Position numbers and translations under genes: made by a program. Shown piece by piece: positions 44,601 to 56,549 of a stretch of DNA of 64,000 nucleotides. The stretch covers positions 92,001 through 156,000 of the forward strand of contig JAPFBL010000381.1 in the NCBI GenBank assembly GCA_026182355.1, given 5' to 3'. This DNA is from Hermatobates lingyangjiaoensis (lineage: Eukaryota; Arthropoda; Insecta; Hemiptera; Hermatobatidae). The first letter of the stretch is position 1. Each line of letters opens with the position of its first letter. The notes under the pieces are model-generated. The model was not told where the DNA came from and did not search any database. It was given only the letters and a program-made list of their open reading frames with translations.

Positions 44601-46297
44601 AGTGGTGCCTTTCTTAGTTCACACCATGAGGGGACAACCCCCCAGGTATGTTAAGCCCCCCCATCACGACAAGGTGAAGGCACATCGGGGGGGTCCGTGC
44701 TGTTAAAATACTCCGGAGGCCAAACATCCTCCTAGTGGTGCCTTTCTTAGTTCACACCATGAGGGGACAACCCCCCAGGTATGTTAAGCCCCCCCATCAC
44801 GACAAGGTGAAGGCACATCGGGGGGGTCCGTGCTGTTAAAATACTCCGGAGGCCAAACATCCTCCTAGTGGTGCCTTTCTTAGTTCACACCATGTAGGGG
44901 ACAACCCCCCAGGTATGTTAAGCACCCCCCATCACGACAAGGTGAAGGCACATCGGGGGGGTCCTGTGCTGTTAAAATACTCCGGATGGCCAATACATCC
45001 TCCTAGTGGTGCCTTTCTATAGTTCACACCATGATGGGGACTAACCCCCCAGGATATGTTAAGCCCCCCCATCACGACAAGGTGAAGGCACATCGGGGGA
45101 GGTCCGATGCTTTAAAATACTCCGGAGGCCAAACATCCTTTTAGTGGTGCCTTTCTTAGTTCACACCATGAGGGGACAACCCCCCAGGTATGTTAAGCCC
45201 CCCCATCACGACAAGGTGAAGGCACATCGGGGGGGTCCGTGCTGTTAAAATACTCCGGAGGCCAAACATCCTCCTAGTGGTGCCTTTCTTAGTTCACACC
45301 ATGAGGGGACAACCCCCCAGGTATGTTAAGCCCCCCCATCACGACAAGGTGAAGGCACATCGGGGGGGTCCGTGCTGTTAAAATACTCCGGAGGCCAAAC
45401 ATCCTCCTAGTGGTGCCTTTCTTAGTTCACACCATGAGGGGACAACCCCCCAGGTATGTTAAGCCCCCCCATCACGACAAGGTGAAGGCACATCGGGGGG
45501 GTCCGTGCTTTAAAATACTCCGGAGGCCAAACATCCTCCTAGTGGTGCCTTTCTTAGTTCACACCATGAGGGGACAACCCCCCAGGTATGTTAAGCCCCC
45601 CCATCACGACAAGGTGAAGGCACATCGGGGGGGTCCGTGCTGTTAAAATACTCCGGAGGCCAAACATCCTCCTAGTGGTGCCTTTCTTAGTTCACACCAT
45701 GAGGGGACAACCCCCCAGGTATGTTAAGCCCCCCCACCACGACAAGGTGAAGGCACATCGGGGGGGTCCGTGCTGTTAAAATACTCCGGAGGCCAAACAT
45801 CCTCCTAGTGGTGCCTTTCTTAGTTCACACCATGAGGGGACAACCCCCCAGGTATGTTAAGCCCCCCCATCACGACAAGGTGAAGGCACATCGGGGGGGT
45901 CCGTGCTGTTAAAATACTCCGGAGGCCAAACATCCTCCTAGTGGTGCCTTTCTTAGTTCACACCATGAGGGGACAACCCCCCAGGTATGTTAAGCCCCCC
46001 CATCACGACAAGGTGAAGGCACATCGGGGGGGTCCGTGCTCTTAAAATACTCCGGAGGCCAAACATCCTCCTATTGGTGCCTTTCTTAGTTCACACCATG
46101 AGGTGACAACCCCCCAGGTATGTTAAGCCCCCCCACCACGACAAGGTGAAGGCACATCGGGGGGGTCCTTGCTGTTAAAATACTCCGGAGGCCAAACATC
46201 CTCCTAGTGGTGCCTTTCTTAGTTCACACCATGAGGGGACAACCCCCCAGGTATGTTAAGCCCCCCCATCACGACAAGGTGAAGGCACATCGGGGGG
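41690..46297. repeat. 133-bp GC-rich tandem array, about 34 copies
   Basis: Units of 133 bp (GGCCAAACATCCTCCTAGTG; CCTTTCTTAGTTCACACCAT; GAGGGGACAACC then a C run; GACAAGGTGAAGGCAC; a G run; GTCCGTGCTGTTAAAATACT). C-run and G-run lengths vary. Units from about 42.6 to 43.5 kb carry many small deletions, and those at 44.89-45.11 kb carry scattered single-base insertions. A relative of the unit ends the element at 28.1 kb. Confidence 0.97.
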
Positions 46298-46299
46298 GA

Positions 46300-46620
46300 A
46301 GAGGACGCTTAGCCGAGCCTTTACGATGTCAGGAACTCGTTAAAGATCACTGTTCTAGGTAGACTTGAGTTATGCAAATTAGTACTCGAAATATAGAATA
46401 TAGATTATTGAGCAAAGATCTCTGTTGTAGGTAGTCTTGAGTTATGCAAACTTAGTACTCCGAATATGGAATATATATTATAGAGTACATATTATAAAAT
46501 ATAGATTACAGAGTATTTGTACACAATATAGATTATATAGTATATGTCATCGAAAAGATTACAGAGTGTATATTATAGAATATAGATTACAGAAGAAAGA
46601 AATAGGTAAACCGTCATACC
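46300..46620 (-). repeat. SINE fragment and AT tandem segment
   Basis: 46305-46385 contains CGATGTCAGGAACTCGTTAA, then GATC and TTGAGTTATGCAAA: the SINE family of 18590 in reverse. 46385-46600 repeats ATTATAGAATATAGATTACA. Confidence 0.6.
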
Positions 46621-46780
46621 TCGTAAGATGATCATTGAGTTGGAGCAATTTCGGACGATGTCCATCTTCGATCGCAACAAACCTACTGAGCTGTTATATA
46701 GGGGGTTGGTTATCTCTGAAGTCCACTGCTATCCTGATATTACTATTTTGATTTTATTTAGTTATTTTGATTTTTAGTTC
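46621..46780 (-). mobile_element. PLE hammerhead-like scrap
   Basis: The minus strand reads TCGAAGA, T, GGAC/GTCC hairpin, GAA, ATTG..., a family not seen elsewhere with a first-base change in the core. It lies downstream of the PLE endonuclease fragment on the same strand. Confidence 0.45.
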
Positions 46781-47161
46781 TTAGCTATTATGTAGTTTGG
46801 GTTTTTTATATTTTTTAACTTCGTCATCCTGCCTGTCCAGTCGTCTTTTTATTTTTATTAGTCCCTTACATAAAATATCGGATTGGTAATTTATTTGTTC
46901 ATTTATTAAGTTACCCTCATTTTTATGTTTATATATTTCTCTCTGTTCAGTTATGATGGTTCTCTGTCCTTTCTGTCCTGTCTGTAGTAAGTCCATTGTG
47001 TTTCCTAAGCTGTCAGGTGTATGTCCGTGTTCAGTCAGATGGTTTGCAGAATTTGATTTATTTGTATTATTTAAATAGTCTTTAAGATGTTCTTTAAATC
47101 TTATTTTTAGGGTTCTTCCCGTCTGTCCAATATATATTTGGACATATATAATAAGTCCCAA
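46781..47161 (-). pseudogene. PLE GIY-YIG endonuclease fragment, third lineage
   Basis: Frame YVQIYIGQTGRTLKIRFKEH, then LKDYLNNTNKSNSANHLTEH and GQRTIITEQREIYKHKN. The YIGQTGR and RFKEH...ANHLxEHGH pattern is the GIY-YIG nuclease with its conserved Arg and His-rich region. The upstream part is lost at TATATA; 47190-47235 is a small inverted copy of the same coding segment. Confidence 0.8.
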
Positions 47162-47235
47162 ATGGTAATAAGTATAATAAGTGGTAACATATATAGGGAA
47201 GAACCCTAAAAATAAGATTTAAAGAACATCTTAAG

Positions 47236-47800
47236 GACTAAGAGGGTAAGGGTCTTTCTTCTTCTCCCACATGGTAAACATACTTCAGAAATTGGCCAAA
47301 CAAACCTCCCGACATACTCTGGGCATACAGCCTATCAACAAAACAAGCCGCAGTTCATCTCAAGGCTGAATCTAAGATCGTCATATCTTGGGCAACATTC
47401 CAATATGTGGCCCACCGATTCAACTGGTTCCCCACATGAGCAAGCAGAACTCTCGACTAGACGGAACCTCTCAAGATAGGCCCTAAAGTCACCATGACCA
47501 TGTCAAGACCTGGGTCGAGCCAACAGTCCAGCAGAAAGCAAGTCATTCGAAGTCTGGCATCAAACCGGAAGTTAAGCCATCGGTCCCAACGAACGACCAA
47601 CGATTCTTTCCGCGCACTGTTGTGCACGTTGTATTAGCAGTTCCAGGTCAAGGACCTACTACTGCTGAATTATTGTCCTGCTGTGGTTGTGGGGTCGGTC
47701 CCGAGCCTATACGATGTCAGGTACTCGTTAAAGATCCCTACTTGAAATACACTTGAGTTAGGCAAAATGTTAAGACTCCCAATATAGAATCTGTAGAATC
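47236..47800. repeat. Mixed repeat region
   Basis: 47585-47662 is a diverged copy of the TATAGTGC repeat (here CACTGTTGTGCACG). 47690-47790 is a SINE copy in reverse (CGAGCCTATACGATGTCAGG). 47236-47580 is of higher GC, with no recognised gene. Confidence 0.5.
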
Positions 47801-48240
47801 ACCGATAAAACACAAAAAGACGGTAAACGGCTGATGTTATCACCCGCTAGAGGATCGGTTTAAAGAAATAAAAATAAAACCCGCTGGAGGTAAATTATCT
47901 GACATCACGGCAATGACGACTAACAGGTTTATGATGCTTTACAATAAGCCAGCCTTTCAGTATCTTTTAGAAGTATTCTCTTGAAAACGATACATTTCTT
48001 AACTCCTATTTTCAATTACACAGATAACTTCATTTGAATGAATACACCTCTATCTTTATTAGTATCTTCCTAATTACTTTTTAAAACTAATACATTTACT
48101 TAGCTTTTACATTCCAGCCTTAGATCAGCCATATCACTGACTGTTCATACAACATTATAATTTCTTGTCTCAATTTGCAGAAATTTTTTTTTATTTCCAT
48201 TCCAGCATCTTTCACTTTTCAAATCAACTCGTCTTTACGT
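47801..48240. other. Region without recognised feature
   Basis: No gene or repeat partner found. Confidence 0.4.
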
Positions 48241-48249
48241 TTGTATCAT

Positions 48250-48560
48250 AACCGTGGAATAGAAATGTAATTAAAGTTTATCAAGACTCTGTCAGTTCTT
48301 CAAATTCAAAATTCAACTCCCATTGCCAAAGTTTCGGTTTTTATATAAAACCTTTTTCATAGGCAGAAGTAAAAATTAAAGGTATGTATTGTATTACATA
48401 CTTAATCTATTGTACATTATATACTTTTCGCTATGAAAAAGGTTTTAAATAAAGACCGAAACGTTGGCAATGAGAGTTTAATTTGAACTTGAAGAACTGA
48501 CCGAGTTCCGATAAACTTTAGTTTTGTTTCTATTCCAGGGTCGATACTTTTATCGATATT
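48250..48560. mobile_element. PLE-E divergent inverted pair
   Basis: Left arm 48250-48375 and right arm 48430-48560 (CTATGAAAAAGG, loop, GACCGAAACGTTGG). The outer right tip is GATACTTTTATCGATATTTA, with little TA. Confidence 0.75.
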
Positions 48561-48569
48561 TATACATCT

Positions 48570-48950
48570 ATACCATTAAAATTAACCGCAGCCTCGGCAT
48601 TCACGATCTTAAGACTGAGAGATTCGATCCTACGAACTAACCTCCTGCTAACAGTGTTCAACTGGAAAAGGAGTTGGCCAACTGACATGTTAAATTAAAA
48701 TCGATGACTCATGCTTAGTCATTGCTATAAATAGATTAAAAGGATAGTACAGGTTAATATAAAGAGAAGGTCAAAGGTCAATAATGAACATGAAACAAGC
48801 GGTTAGAATAAAAGAGTTGAAAGGTCAACGGTATAACTGGACTAATAGAGAATAAATAAATTAAGAAAATCTATTTATTTTTATTTCTATTTATTTATTT
48901 TTAAGAAAATTTCGGCGTCTTGCCGTCTTCAAGACGGCAAGACGCCGAAA
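48570..48950 (-). pseudogene. PLE 5' end: ribozyme-like palindrome, leader and ORF start
   Basis: Minus sense: 48905-48945 is a perfect palindrome (TTTCGGCGTCTTGCCGTCTT and complement) containing CTTGAAGA, C, GGC/GCC, GAA. The leader 48700-48860 recurs at 57749-57890 and 57905-58085. ATG at 48690 opens MSVGQLLFQLNTVSRRLVRR, ending at NFNGID. The same N-terminus is at 57538-57750. Confidence 0.65.
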
Positions 48951-49002
48951 TTATCGAGATTCGTGAGTGTTAGTCCTTTTTCTTGTGTTCTCTAGCTGTA
49001 AC

Positions 49003-49055
<53 letters not shown>

Positions 49056-49170
49056 ATTAATTTACCACAAAGAAACTAATTTGGAAACAATGCTCTAAGG
49101 CCTTTCGTCAACACATCGTCAGAGAGCAAGTGAACTAAAAGGCCTTAGAGCATTGTTTATATCCTGTGTC
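48951..49170. mobile_element. PLE-N scrap, TA repeat and PLE-G pair
   Basis: 48952-49008 PLE-N tip; TA 49010-49050; 49055-49165 a PLE-G pair with the left core CTGACGA, T, GTG..., GAA, AGGCCT, T on the minus strand. Confidence 0.65.
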
Positions 49171-49540
49171 TATCTGTGTGCTATCTTCTATTTAATTTAT
49201 ATATATATATAAATTGTTGCTTCTGTACCATATGGTTCTAAGTACAATAAGGTAGATACAAAAAAAAAAGTTTATAAAGAAATACTTGGAAACTCTGTGA
49301 ATAATAAACAAAACAAAAGAAAAAAAAAAGTTTTTAACGAAGGGTAAACACATAAATTTTTATTTATTTATTCACCTTAAATAACAGTGTTGCCTTATGA
49401 AGGGAGAAATAGAAAAAAAAAAAATAGAGGGTGGGCTTAAATATTTAATAAAGTTAGAAGTAGATAGTTCCGTGATAGAAGCCCTTAACAATTGGTTTGG
49501 TCATTAGTTTGGACTTTTATTAAAGCTAGGTTATATTGGG
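49171..49540. other. AT-rich region without recognised gene
   Basis: Several A runs; no repeat partner recognised. Confidence 0.4.
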
Positions 49541-49544
49541 TGGG

Positions 49545-49690
49545 GGGAACAGGTGCAGCAGTGGTTAGAGAAGGTGGTGGGACTTGACTTTTGTGCTGAG
49601 GGTTCAAATCACCTGCTGAACTGTTTGACATATGCCACACTTGCTACAGGAGGGTGACGGGGGGGGGGGGGGGGGGGTGGTAGATGGCAG
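49545..49690 (+). repeat. tRNA-derived SINE with poly-G end
   Basis: Box A GTGCAGCAGTGGTTAGAG and box B GGGTTCAAATC are spaced about 45 bp apart, as in a tRNA promoter, and followed within 90 bp by a run of about 20 G. Confidence 0.7.
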
Positions 49691-49839
49691 GTTTGTTCAA
49701 CGGTAATGATTACTGACCATGCTAGGGGCTATTACTGCATACTTGAGTGGGCCAACACTGCTTTGTTGATCTATAACAACCTCAATCTCTCAGTAACATG
49801 ACATTATTGTTGACTTTTTTCTTGTTAACACACACATAC

Positions 49840-49840
49840 A

Positions 49841-49877
<37 letters not shown>

Positions 49878-50012
49878 TATAAATAGGGAGCAGACCTTCT
49901 TTTATACAAATTGTGTTGAACTGAATTGCAACGATTTGAAATTATCAAAGAAATATGAAAAACTGCTCAAAAGAAAAGTATGTTTGATTAAGGCAATTCA
50001 GTTCAACACAAG

Positions 50013-50040
<28 letters not shown>
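49840..50040. mobile_element. PLE-L coding scraps facing each other between TA repeats
   Basis: 49875-49920 on the minus strand reads EGLLPIYTNI into TA. 49925-50010 on the plus strand reads NDLKLSKKYEKLLKRKVCLI and then TA. The two pieces come from the PLE-L ORF in opposite orientation. Confidence 0.65.
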
Positions 50041-50048
<8 letters not shown>

Positions 50049-50465
50049 TTTTTTTTTCATTTTTTTTTTGTACTTTTTTTCCAGTATTCTTTATTCTCTA
50101 GTACTTATTTCTTTTTTTCCTCTTTCGTATTTTTGTGTATATCTATTTTGTCTTCTTCACTTACTACTAGTTTGTTTTGCCCTATTTTATTTTTCTAAAT
50201 TCTTATTCTTAACTAGTTTCCCATACTTACCCTTTTATTCAGTCTCTATCTTTTATTTACTAAAACAACCAATGCAAGTTTTTTGTATTGTATTTATTTT
50301 TATTTATTTATTTATTTTTTCTTCTTTTCTCTATCATTATTTTTGTTTCTTATAGTTTGTTTTTATCTTATATTGCTTATAATTTTTCACCTACTTATAG
50401 TTTTACCCAACCAGTACTGCTTATCTGAGCTTCTGTTTATATCTTCTCCTAATTTTATACTTTAA
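50041..50465 (+). repeat. Pyrimidine-rich low-complexity tract
   Basis: About 420 bp of T/C-rich sequence giving a spurious hydrophobic open frame. No gene. Confidence 0.7.
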
Positions 50466-50489
50466 GACCGGGTACGGTTGACAGCACTG

Positions 50490-50636
50490 GCGGTTGCCGG
50501 GTTGGTTACTTGCCGTTGCGCCTACAACGTGCTTGGTCTCCCATTCTCTTTTCTCCTGAAGACGGATTACCCGAAAATTTGAGTCTGTAAGTGTGTTTCC
50601 CTACTTTGTGTGTTGCTCTTTGTTAATCTCGAACTC

Positions 50637-50660
<24 letters not shown>
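50490..50660 (+). mobile_element. PLE-D arm and TA repeat
   Basis: A complete plus-sense PLE-D arm (TTACTTGCCGTTGCGCCTAC, core CTGAAGA, C, GG/CC, GAA, AATT, T), ending at TA 50637-50665. Confidence 0.75.
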
Positions 50661-50664
<4 letters not shown>

Positions 50665-50669
<5 letters not shown>

Positions 50670-51055
50670 CAAACCACAATAAGAAATGGGAAAACAAGAC
50701 TAAGATCTTTCAACCGTAACAAGCGGTTGAAAGATCATAGTCTTGTTTTCCCATTTCTTATTGTGGTTTGATCATTGATTGTTATTTCATGTGTTTATGT
50801 GAAATCTTGTTATATATATATAAATTAATGATCAAACCACAATAAGAAAATGGGAGAACAAGACTAAAGATCTTTCAACCGTAACAAGCGGTTTTCGTCA
50901 GAGTCAAAAAACCAAAATGAAGTCAGTTGGGTTTTTGACTCTGATGAAAACCGCTTGTTAGGGTTGAAAGATCTTAGTCTTGTTTTCCCATTTTCTTATT
51001 GTGGTTTGATCATTGATTGTTATTTCATGAGTTTATGTGAAATCTTGTTATATAT
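50665..51055. mobile_element. Two PLE-A inverted pairs
   Basis: 50665-50812 is a short pair that meets inside stem II (ACAAGCGGTTGAAAGATC), so the fold-back destroyed the cores. 50826-51050 is a full pair with both cores (CTGATGA on the right). Confidence 0.8.
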
Positions 51056-51057
51056 AT

Positions 51058-51835
<778 letters not shown>

Positions 51836-51867
51836 GAAAACAATTCAGGATGTATATATATATACAC

Positions 51868-52395
51868 TTTTTTTCGTTGGAAATACGATCCAAAACGGAC
51901 AAATATAGTTCAATATAAACAAAGAAACATAGAGAAATCAAAAGAACACACTTACAGTCTCTAATTTTCGGTTTGAACAGTCTTCAGGAGAGATAAGAGA
52001 GGGAAACCAAGCGCACTGGTTCAGAGACGGTTGGAGACCAACAGTGTTGCCGCATGCGCGCCCGTTCACAGAAAATAAGGTAGACAGGAATCAATTTATA
52101 ATTATACATTAAATTAATGGAATATGAAAACAATAAATAAATAAAAGAAAAAATTATTAACTGTTATACATATTAACTGTTCGTTAATATGTATCAATTT
52201 CCCTTAATTTTTCAATTTTTTCTTCTATTTATTTATTGTTTTCATATTCCATTAATTTAATGTAATTATAAATTGATTCCTGTCTACCTTATTTTCTGTG
52301 AACGGGCGCGCATGCGGCAACACTGTTGGTCTCCAACCGTCTCTGAACCAGTGCGCTTGGTTTCCCTCTCTTATCTCTCCTGAAGACGGTTCAAA
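51868..52395. mobile_element. PLE-B inverted pair with long arms
   Basis: Arms of about 250 bp (51870-52150 and 52205-52395) include sequence beyond the core (CAGTGTTGCCGCATGCGCGC; TTATTTTCTGTGAACGGGCG), the longest PLE-B copy here. The right arm is cut within stem II and joins a PLE-A pair. Confidence 0.8.
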
Positions 52396-52725
52396 AACCA
52401 CAATAAGAAAATGGGAAAACAAGACTAAGATCTTTCAACCGTAACAAGCGGTTTTCGTCAGAGTCAAAAACCCAAATGAAGTCAGCTGAGTTTTTGACTC
52501 TGACGAAGACCGCTTGTTACGGTTTAAAGATTTTAGTCTTGTTTACCTATTTTCTTATTGTGGTTTGATAATTGATTGTTATTTCATGTGTTTATGTCAA
52601 ATCTTGTTATATATATATATAAATTAATGATCAAACCACAATAAGAAAATGGGAAAACAAGACTAAGATTTTTCAACCATAACAAGCCGTTTTCGTCAGA
52701 GTCAAAAATCCAAATGAAGTCAGTC
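52396..52725. mobile_element. PLE-A pair and single arm
   Basis: 52396-52610 is a pair with both cores. 52625-52722 is an extra minus-sense arm. TA lies between them. Confidence 0.75.
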
Positions 52726-52827
52726 ATCAGGAAAGAAGAGTTAGGGACACTAAACCTTGGTAGGGGTCGCCAACCGATGCTTCGCAAGTGTGTTTGGTTT
52801 CCAGTATTCGCTTCGGTGTCTCTTTTA

Positions 52828-52965
52828 CTTCAGACAGACAGCTAATGTGGTGTATATAGAAGAATTTACTTAACACTGTACTAATAATGATAGTTTCTAC
52901 TATTCTAATAATATTTTGAAATATTATCTCAGAATTTTTGTAAAATACCCGTCGAAAATGTTTTT
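52828..52965 (+). mobile_element. Helitron 3' end remnant
   Basis: GACAGACAGCTAATGTGGTG, then TTAACACTGTACTAATAATG and CCCGTC, matches the last 170 bp of the Helitrons at 17109 and 59778, without the final CTAG. Confidence 0.7.
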
Positions 52966-53160
52966 TGATGTATGTGTGTATCCAAAAGCTTGTATATACG
53001 CTGCGGTCGAGAATCTTTGATGGATCTAATTTATATTTCAGTCAAAAAAGGGCATCATAGTGAATATGAACTCTAAGGTTTGGTAGCAATTATGAATGAT
53101 GGGACAGCCAACTTTGTTTATTAAGCTGTTTGTTGTGAAATGTTATAATAAATACCTGTG
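52966..53160. repeat. Dispersed repeat related to 24.64 kb
   Basis: GGTCGAGAATCTTTGATGGA and the following 90 bp resemble 24650-24745. Confidence 0.5.
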
Positions 53161-53214
53161 ACTCAGCGTTAGCGTTATGAGCTGTATTGACAAAGTTTGT
53201 TTGTTTGCGTGCAG

Positions 53215-53329
53215 GGAGTAGGATGGAAGGCGCCTCTTGTAGAGTGTGCGGTGACAAGGCCTCAGGGAAACACTACGGGGTGGCATCATGCGACGGCTGT
53301 CGAGGATTCTTTAAGCGAAGTATCAGAAG
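53215..53329 (+). CDS. Nuclear receptor exon, first zinc finger (NR2E-type)
   Basis: Acceptor TTTGTTTGCGTGCAG, donor AG|GTAGAC. It encodes [20 protein letters not shown], then [15 protein letters not shown], the first C4 finger with P-box CDGCRG. The ATG at 53223 is a plausible start, as the DNA-binding domain follows at once. Nuclear receptors are ligand- or co-factor-regulated transcription factors. The P-box with Asp and the HYGV...[10 protein letters not shown] run point to NR2E (tailless/PNR group). Confidence 0.93.
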
Positions 53330-54268
53330 GTAGACTAACCAGTACTTTACACACCCGCCGTCCAATACAGCACAGCACTGGGCAACAGAATGGCCCTCAC
53401 ATACTTTACAAAAATCATTCATCTACCAACAAAACTCTTTCTAGTTGATGACCACTAAAATCAAAACCGTTTGAATAAAAAAAACCACTTACAAAAACCG
53501 GATTCATATAATAAACAAAAATTGAAACCAATTTGCAAAACCGGTTTTCATATGATGATCATTAAAACGGAAATTGTGCAAAACCAATTTTTTAAAACCA
53601 GTCTATTGACTGTAAGATGATTTATAAATATTACAAATGCAATGATATATCAACAGTTTGATAGAATAGGTGTATTATTTAATCGGGACTTGTTCAATTC
53701 TCTAGGCTTCCTGGAAGCTAATCGATATAATTTTGTATATTTCCAGAAAATTAACTAAATCCTGATACAAAATACACCTATATTCTCAAATTGTGGATTA
53801 TTGAATTTGTTATATATATTTGGGTTTAAATTAGAGTATATGTATACGAAAGTAAAACTGTCTGTTCAGTTCAGTGTCGCGTGTTCATTCAGACTACAGT
53901 TGTTGTTAAAATCCACATACTATTTTTCTTTGTAAAATAATTTGTAATGTAATACTTAGTTTTGCTGTTTCAAAATTTATACTTCTGCCTATGAAAAAGG
54001 TTTTAAATAAAAACCGAAACGTTGACAATGAGAGTTTGATTTGAACCTGAAGAACTGACCGAGTCCCGATAAACTATAGATTTGTATATATATATATATA
54101 TAACAGATTCAATAATATATCGACCGTTTGATAGAATAGGTGTGTTCTCTAATCGGGGTTCGGTCAATTTTCCAGGATAAAAAATCAAACTCTCGTTGCC
54201 GAGAGTGTGGCAACGAGAGTTTGATTTTTTATCCTGGAAAATTGACCGAACCCCGATTAGAGAACACA

Positions 54269-54319
<51 letters not shown>

Positions 54320-54843
54320 CTAAAAAATGATTCATCGGGATGCGGTCAGTTTCTTCCACTTTCAATTCAAACTCTCATTGCCGATGTTTCGATTTTATTT
54401 AAAACCTTTTTCCAAAGGCCTACAAACAGAGGAAAACAAGAATCTTAATACGTACATTTTTTTTAAAAAACACAAACAAAAGAAGTACACTATGAAAAAA
54501 TTAAATACAATCTTGAGTATTAGGATAACAATGACAGAATAATAAAAAAGAGAAAAAGATGGAGTCTAACTATAAAAACAAAGTTTTTTTTTATTTTTTC
54601 CAATGTACTTACACAAGTAGGAGTATTGGCAATTGAAGGAACTATTACAATTACATTTCTGAACTAGTAATGACGCTTAAACTATTCAAATGAAAACCCT
54701 TAATAACCGACTCTGTACAGCTGATAAGCAGGTAACTATTGAACAAAATTTCACTAAATCTGTTAGGTTTAGTTTAGTTAAACTCCATCTTTAACGTTTA
54801 AAGACTCCATCTTTTTCTCTTTATATATATATTTATATATATA

Positions 54844-54892
<49 letters not shown>

Positions 54893-55574
54893 GATCAAAC
54901 AACAATAAGAAATGGGAAAACAAGAGTAAGATTTTTCAACGGTAACGCTCTTCGTCAGAGTCAAAAACCCAACTGAGAAAAACACTCTGACGAAGACCGC
55001 TTGTTACAGTTGAAAGATCTTAGTCTTGTTTTTCCATTTCTTATTGTGATTTGATCATTGATTGTTATTTCATGTGTTTATGTGAAATCTTTATATATAT
55101 ATATATATAAGCAAACTGAGTAGCAGTTTGCTTCTCAACTCGAGTACTTCGCACTACTTCTCAATGACGATGGATTTCGAAATATAGAAGTGAGTTCTGT
55201 AGTGTCTTTCTGTGTTCTTTTCTCTGTGTTAAAGTATATATATATATAGTTAACACAAAAAGAGAAAAAACAAATAAAGACACACACAAAAGACTCACAA
55301 CGATATTTCGACAGTCGTCGTCATCGGGTAGAAGTAGTTCCTTTGAGTAGCTGAAGCTAACTGAATAGTAATACTAACTGAATACTAACCGAATATATAT
55401 ATATATATATGACGGCCAATATCAGCGTATTGTATCACGTCCTACCCACGTGATGACAGTTTATTTCCTTCTCTGAGTCGTTGTTGTTATTCACATACAT
55501 ACATACATGTCATTGTATTAGCTATAGTAGATTGTTATGACAACATTTCTTTGTTTTTGTTTTTTCTTTTCTAG
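53330..55574 (+). other. Receptor intron, 2.2 kb, rich in PLE copies
   Basis: Holds PLE-E pieces (53690-53790; 53985-54090), a PLE-E pair (54120-54272), TA (54274-54316; 54842-54888), another PLE-E arm (54325-54425), a PLE-A pair (54890-55095) and two PLE-M arms (55105-55240; 55250-55345). Splice signals on both sides are intact. Confidence 0.75.
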
Positions 55575-55690
55575 AAATCTGCAATACATTTGCAAAGAGA
55601 AAGGTGCTTGTGTGGTCGACGTTTCTAGAAGGAATCAATGCCAAGCGTGCCGATTTTCAAAATGTCTTCAAGCAAATATGAGGAAGGATG
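55575..55690 (+). CDS. Nuclear receptor exon, second zinc finger (NR2E-type)
   Basis: Acceptor TTTTCTTTTCTAG, donor G|GTAACA. It encodes NLQYICKEKGACVVDVSRRN, then QCQACRFSKCLQANMRKD, the second C4 finger with the RNQCQACR(F/L)xKCLxxxM signature. The split Arg codon joins the first finger in phase. The next exon (T-box, A-box, hinge and ligand-binding domain) was not found by 64 kb. The sequence reads like the invertebrate NR2E6/HR83 kind, but the subfamily call is from memory. Confidence 0.93.
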
Positions 55691-55837
55691 GTAACATCTT
55701 AAGTAAAACATCTTTCAGTTCATTCATGATTATATCTAGTTCATTCAACTAGGAATAGACAATGAATTAATAAATGAGCAAGGATATATATAAATATATA
55801 TAAGAAGCCTTATTATTACGCACATACAATACACCTA

Positions 55838-55870
<33 letters not shown>
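55691..55870. repeat. Receptor intron start, (CA)n and (TA)n
   Basis: (CA)n at 55842-55860, then TA to 55877. Confidence 0.8.
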
Positions 55871-55876
<6 letters not shown>

Positions 55877-55877
<1 letters not shown>

Positions 55878-56065
55878 GATCAAACCACAATAAGAAATGG
55901 GAAAACAAGACTAAGATCTTTCAACCGTAACAAGCGGTCTTCGTCAGAGTCAAAAACCCAACTGAGGATTTTGAGGATTTTCAGTTGGGTTTTTGACTCT
56001 TGACGAAGACCGCTTGTTACGGTTGAAAGATCTTAGTCTTGTTTTCCCATTCCTTAAATATATAT
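55877..56065. mobile_element. PLE-A divergent inverted pair
   Basis: Arms meet at CAACTGAGGATTTTGAGGAT. The right core has an extra T (CTCTTGACGA). Confidence 0.75.
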
Positions 56066-56066
56066 T

Positions 56067-56069
<3 letters not shown>

Positions 56070-56118
<49 letters not shown>
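56070..56118. repeat. (TA)n microsatellite
   Basis: TA run adjoining PLE-E. Confidence 0.95.
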
Positions 56119-56119
<1 letters not shown>

Positions 56120-56530
56120 CAGATTCAATAATATATCGACCGTTTGATAGAATAGGTGTGTTCTCTAATCGGGGTTCGGTCAATTTTCCAGGATAAAAAA
56201 TCAAACTCTCGTTGACAACGTTTCGGTTTTATTTAAAACCTTTTTCATAGGCAGAAGTAAGAATTTTTTAACTAAGAAAATGAAATTTACATCAATATTT
56301 AAAGGAACAACAATGTTAACCGGACAAAACCTTCGACTAGACTAATAAGATAGCTATCTTATTGTTAACATTGTTGTTCCTTTAAATAATGTAAATTTCA
56401 TTTTCTTAGTTAAAAAATTCTTACTTCTGCCTATGAAAAAGGTTTTAAATAAAACCGAAACGTTATCAACGAGAGTTTGATTGTTTATCCTGGAAAATTG
56501 ACCGAACCCCGATTAGAGAACACACCTTTA
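56119..56530. mobile_element. PLE-E divergent inverted pair
   Basis: Long arms (56125-56345 and 56352-56530). Right core CTATGAAAAAGG, AAATA loop, AACCGAAACGTTATC. The outer ends contain GAACACACCT and TA. Confidence 0.8.
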
Positions 56531-56549
56531 TATATATATATATATATAT

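Noticed and set aside
42017..45646. Recurring LVVPFLVHTMRGQPPRYV-type peptides
   Set aside because: Translations of the 133-bp tandem unit; the unit is not a multiple of three and the frames break at each array step.
41690..46297. rRNA spacer or CRISPR-like array
   Set aside because: No rRNA sequence flanks it, and units are contiguous without unique spacers.
49798..50355. 185-codon hydrophobic open frame
   Set aside because: It is a translation of TA repeats and a T/C-rich tract; the composition explains the hydrophobicity and no family motif is present.
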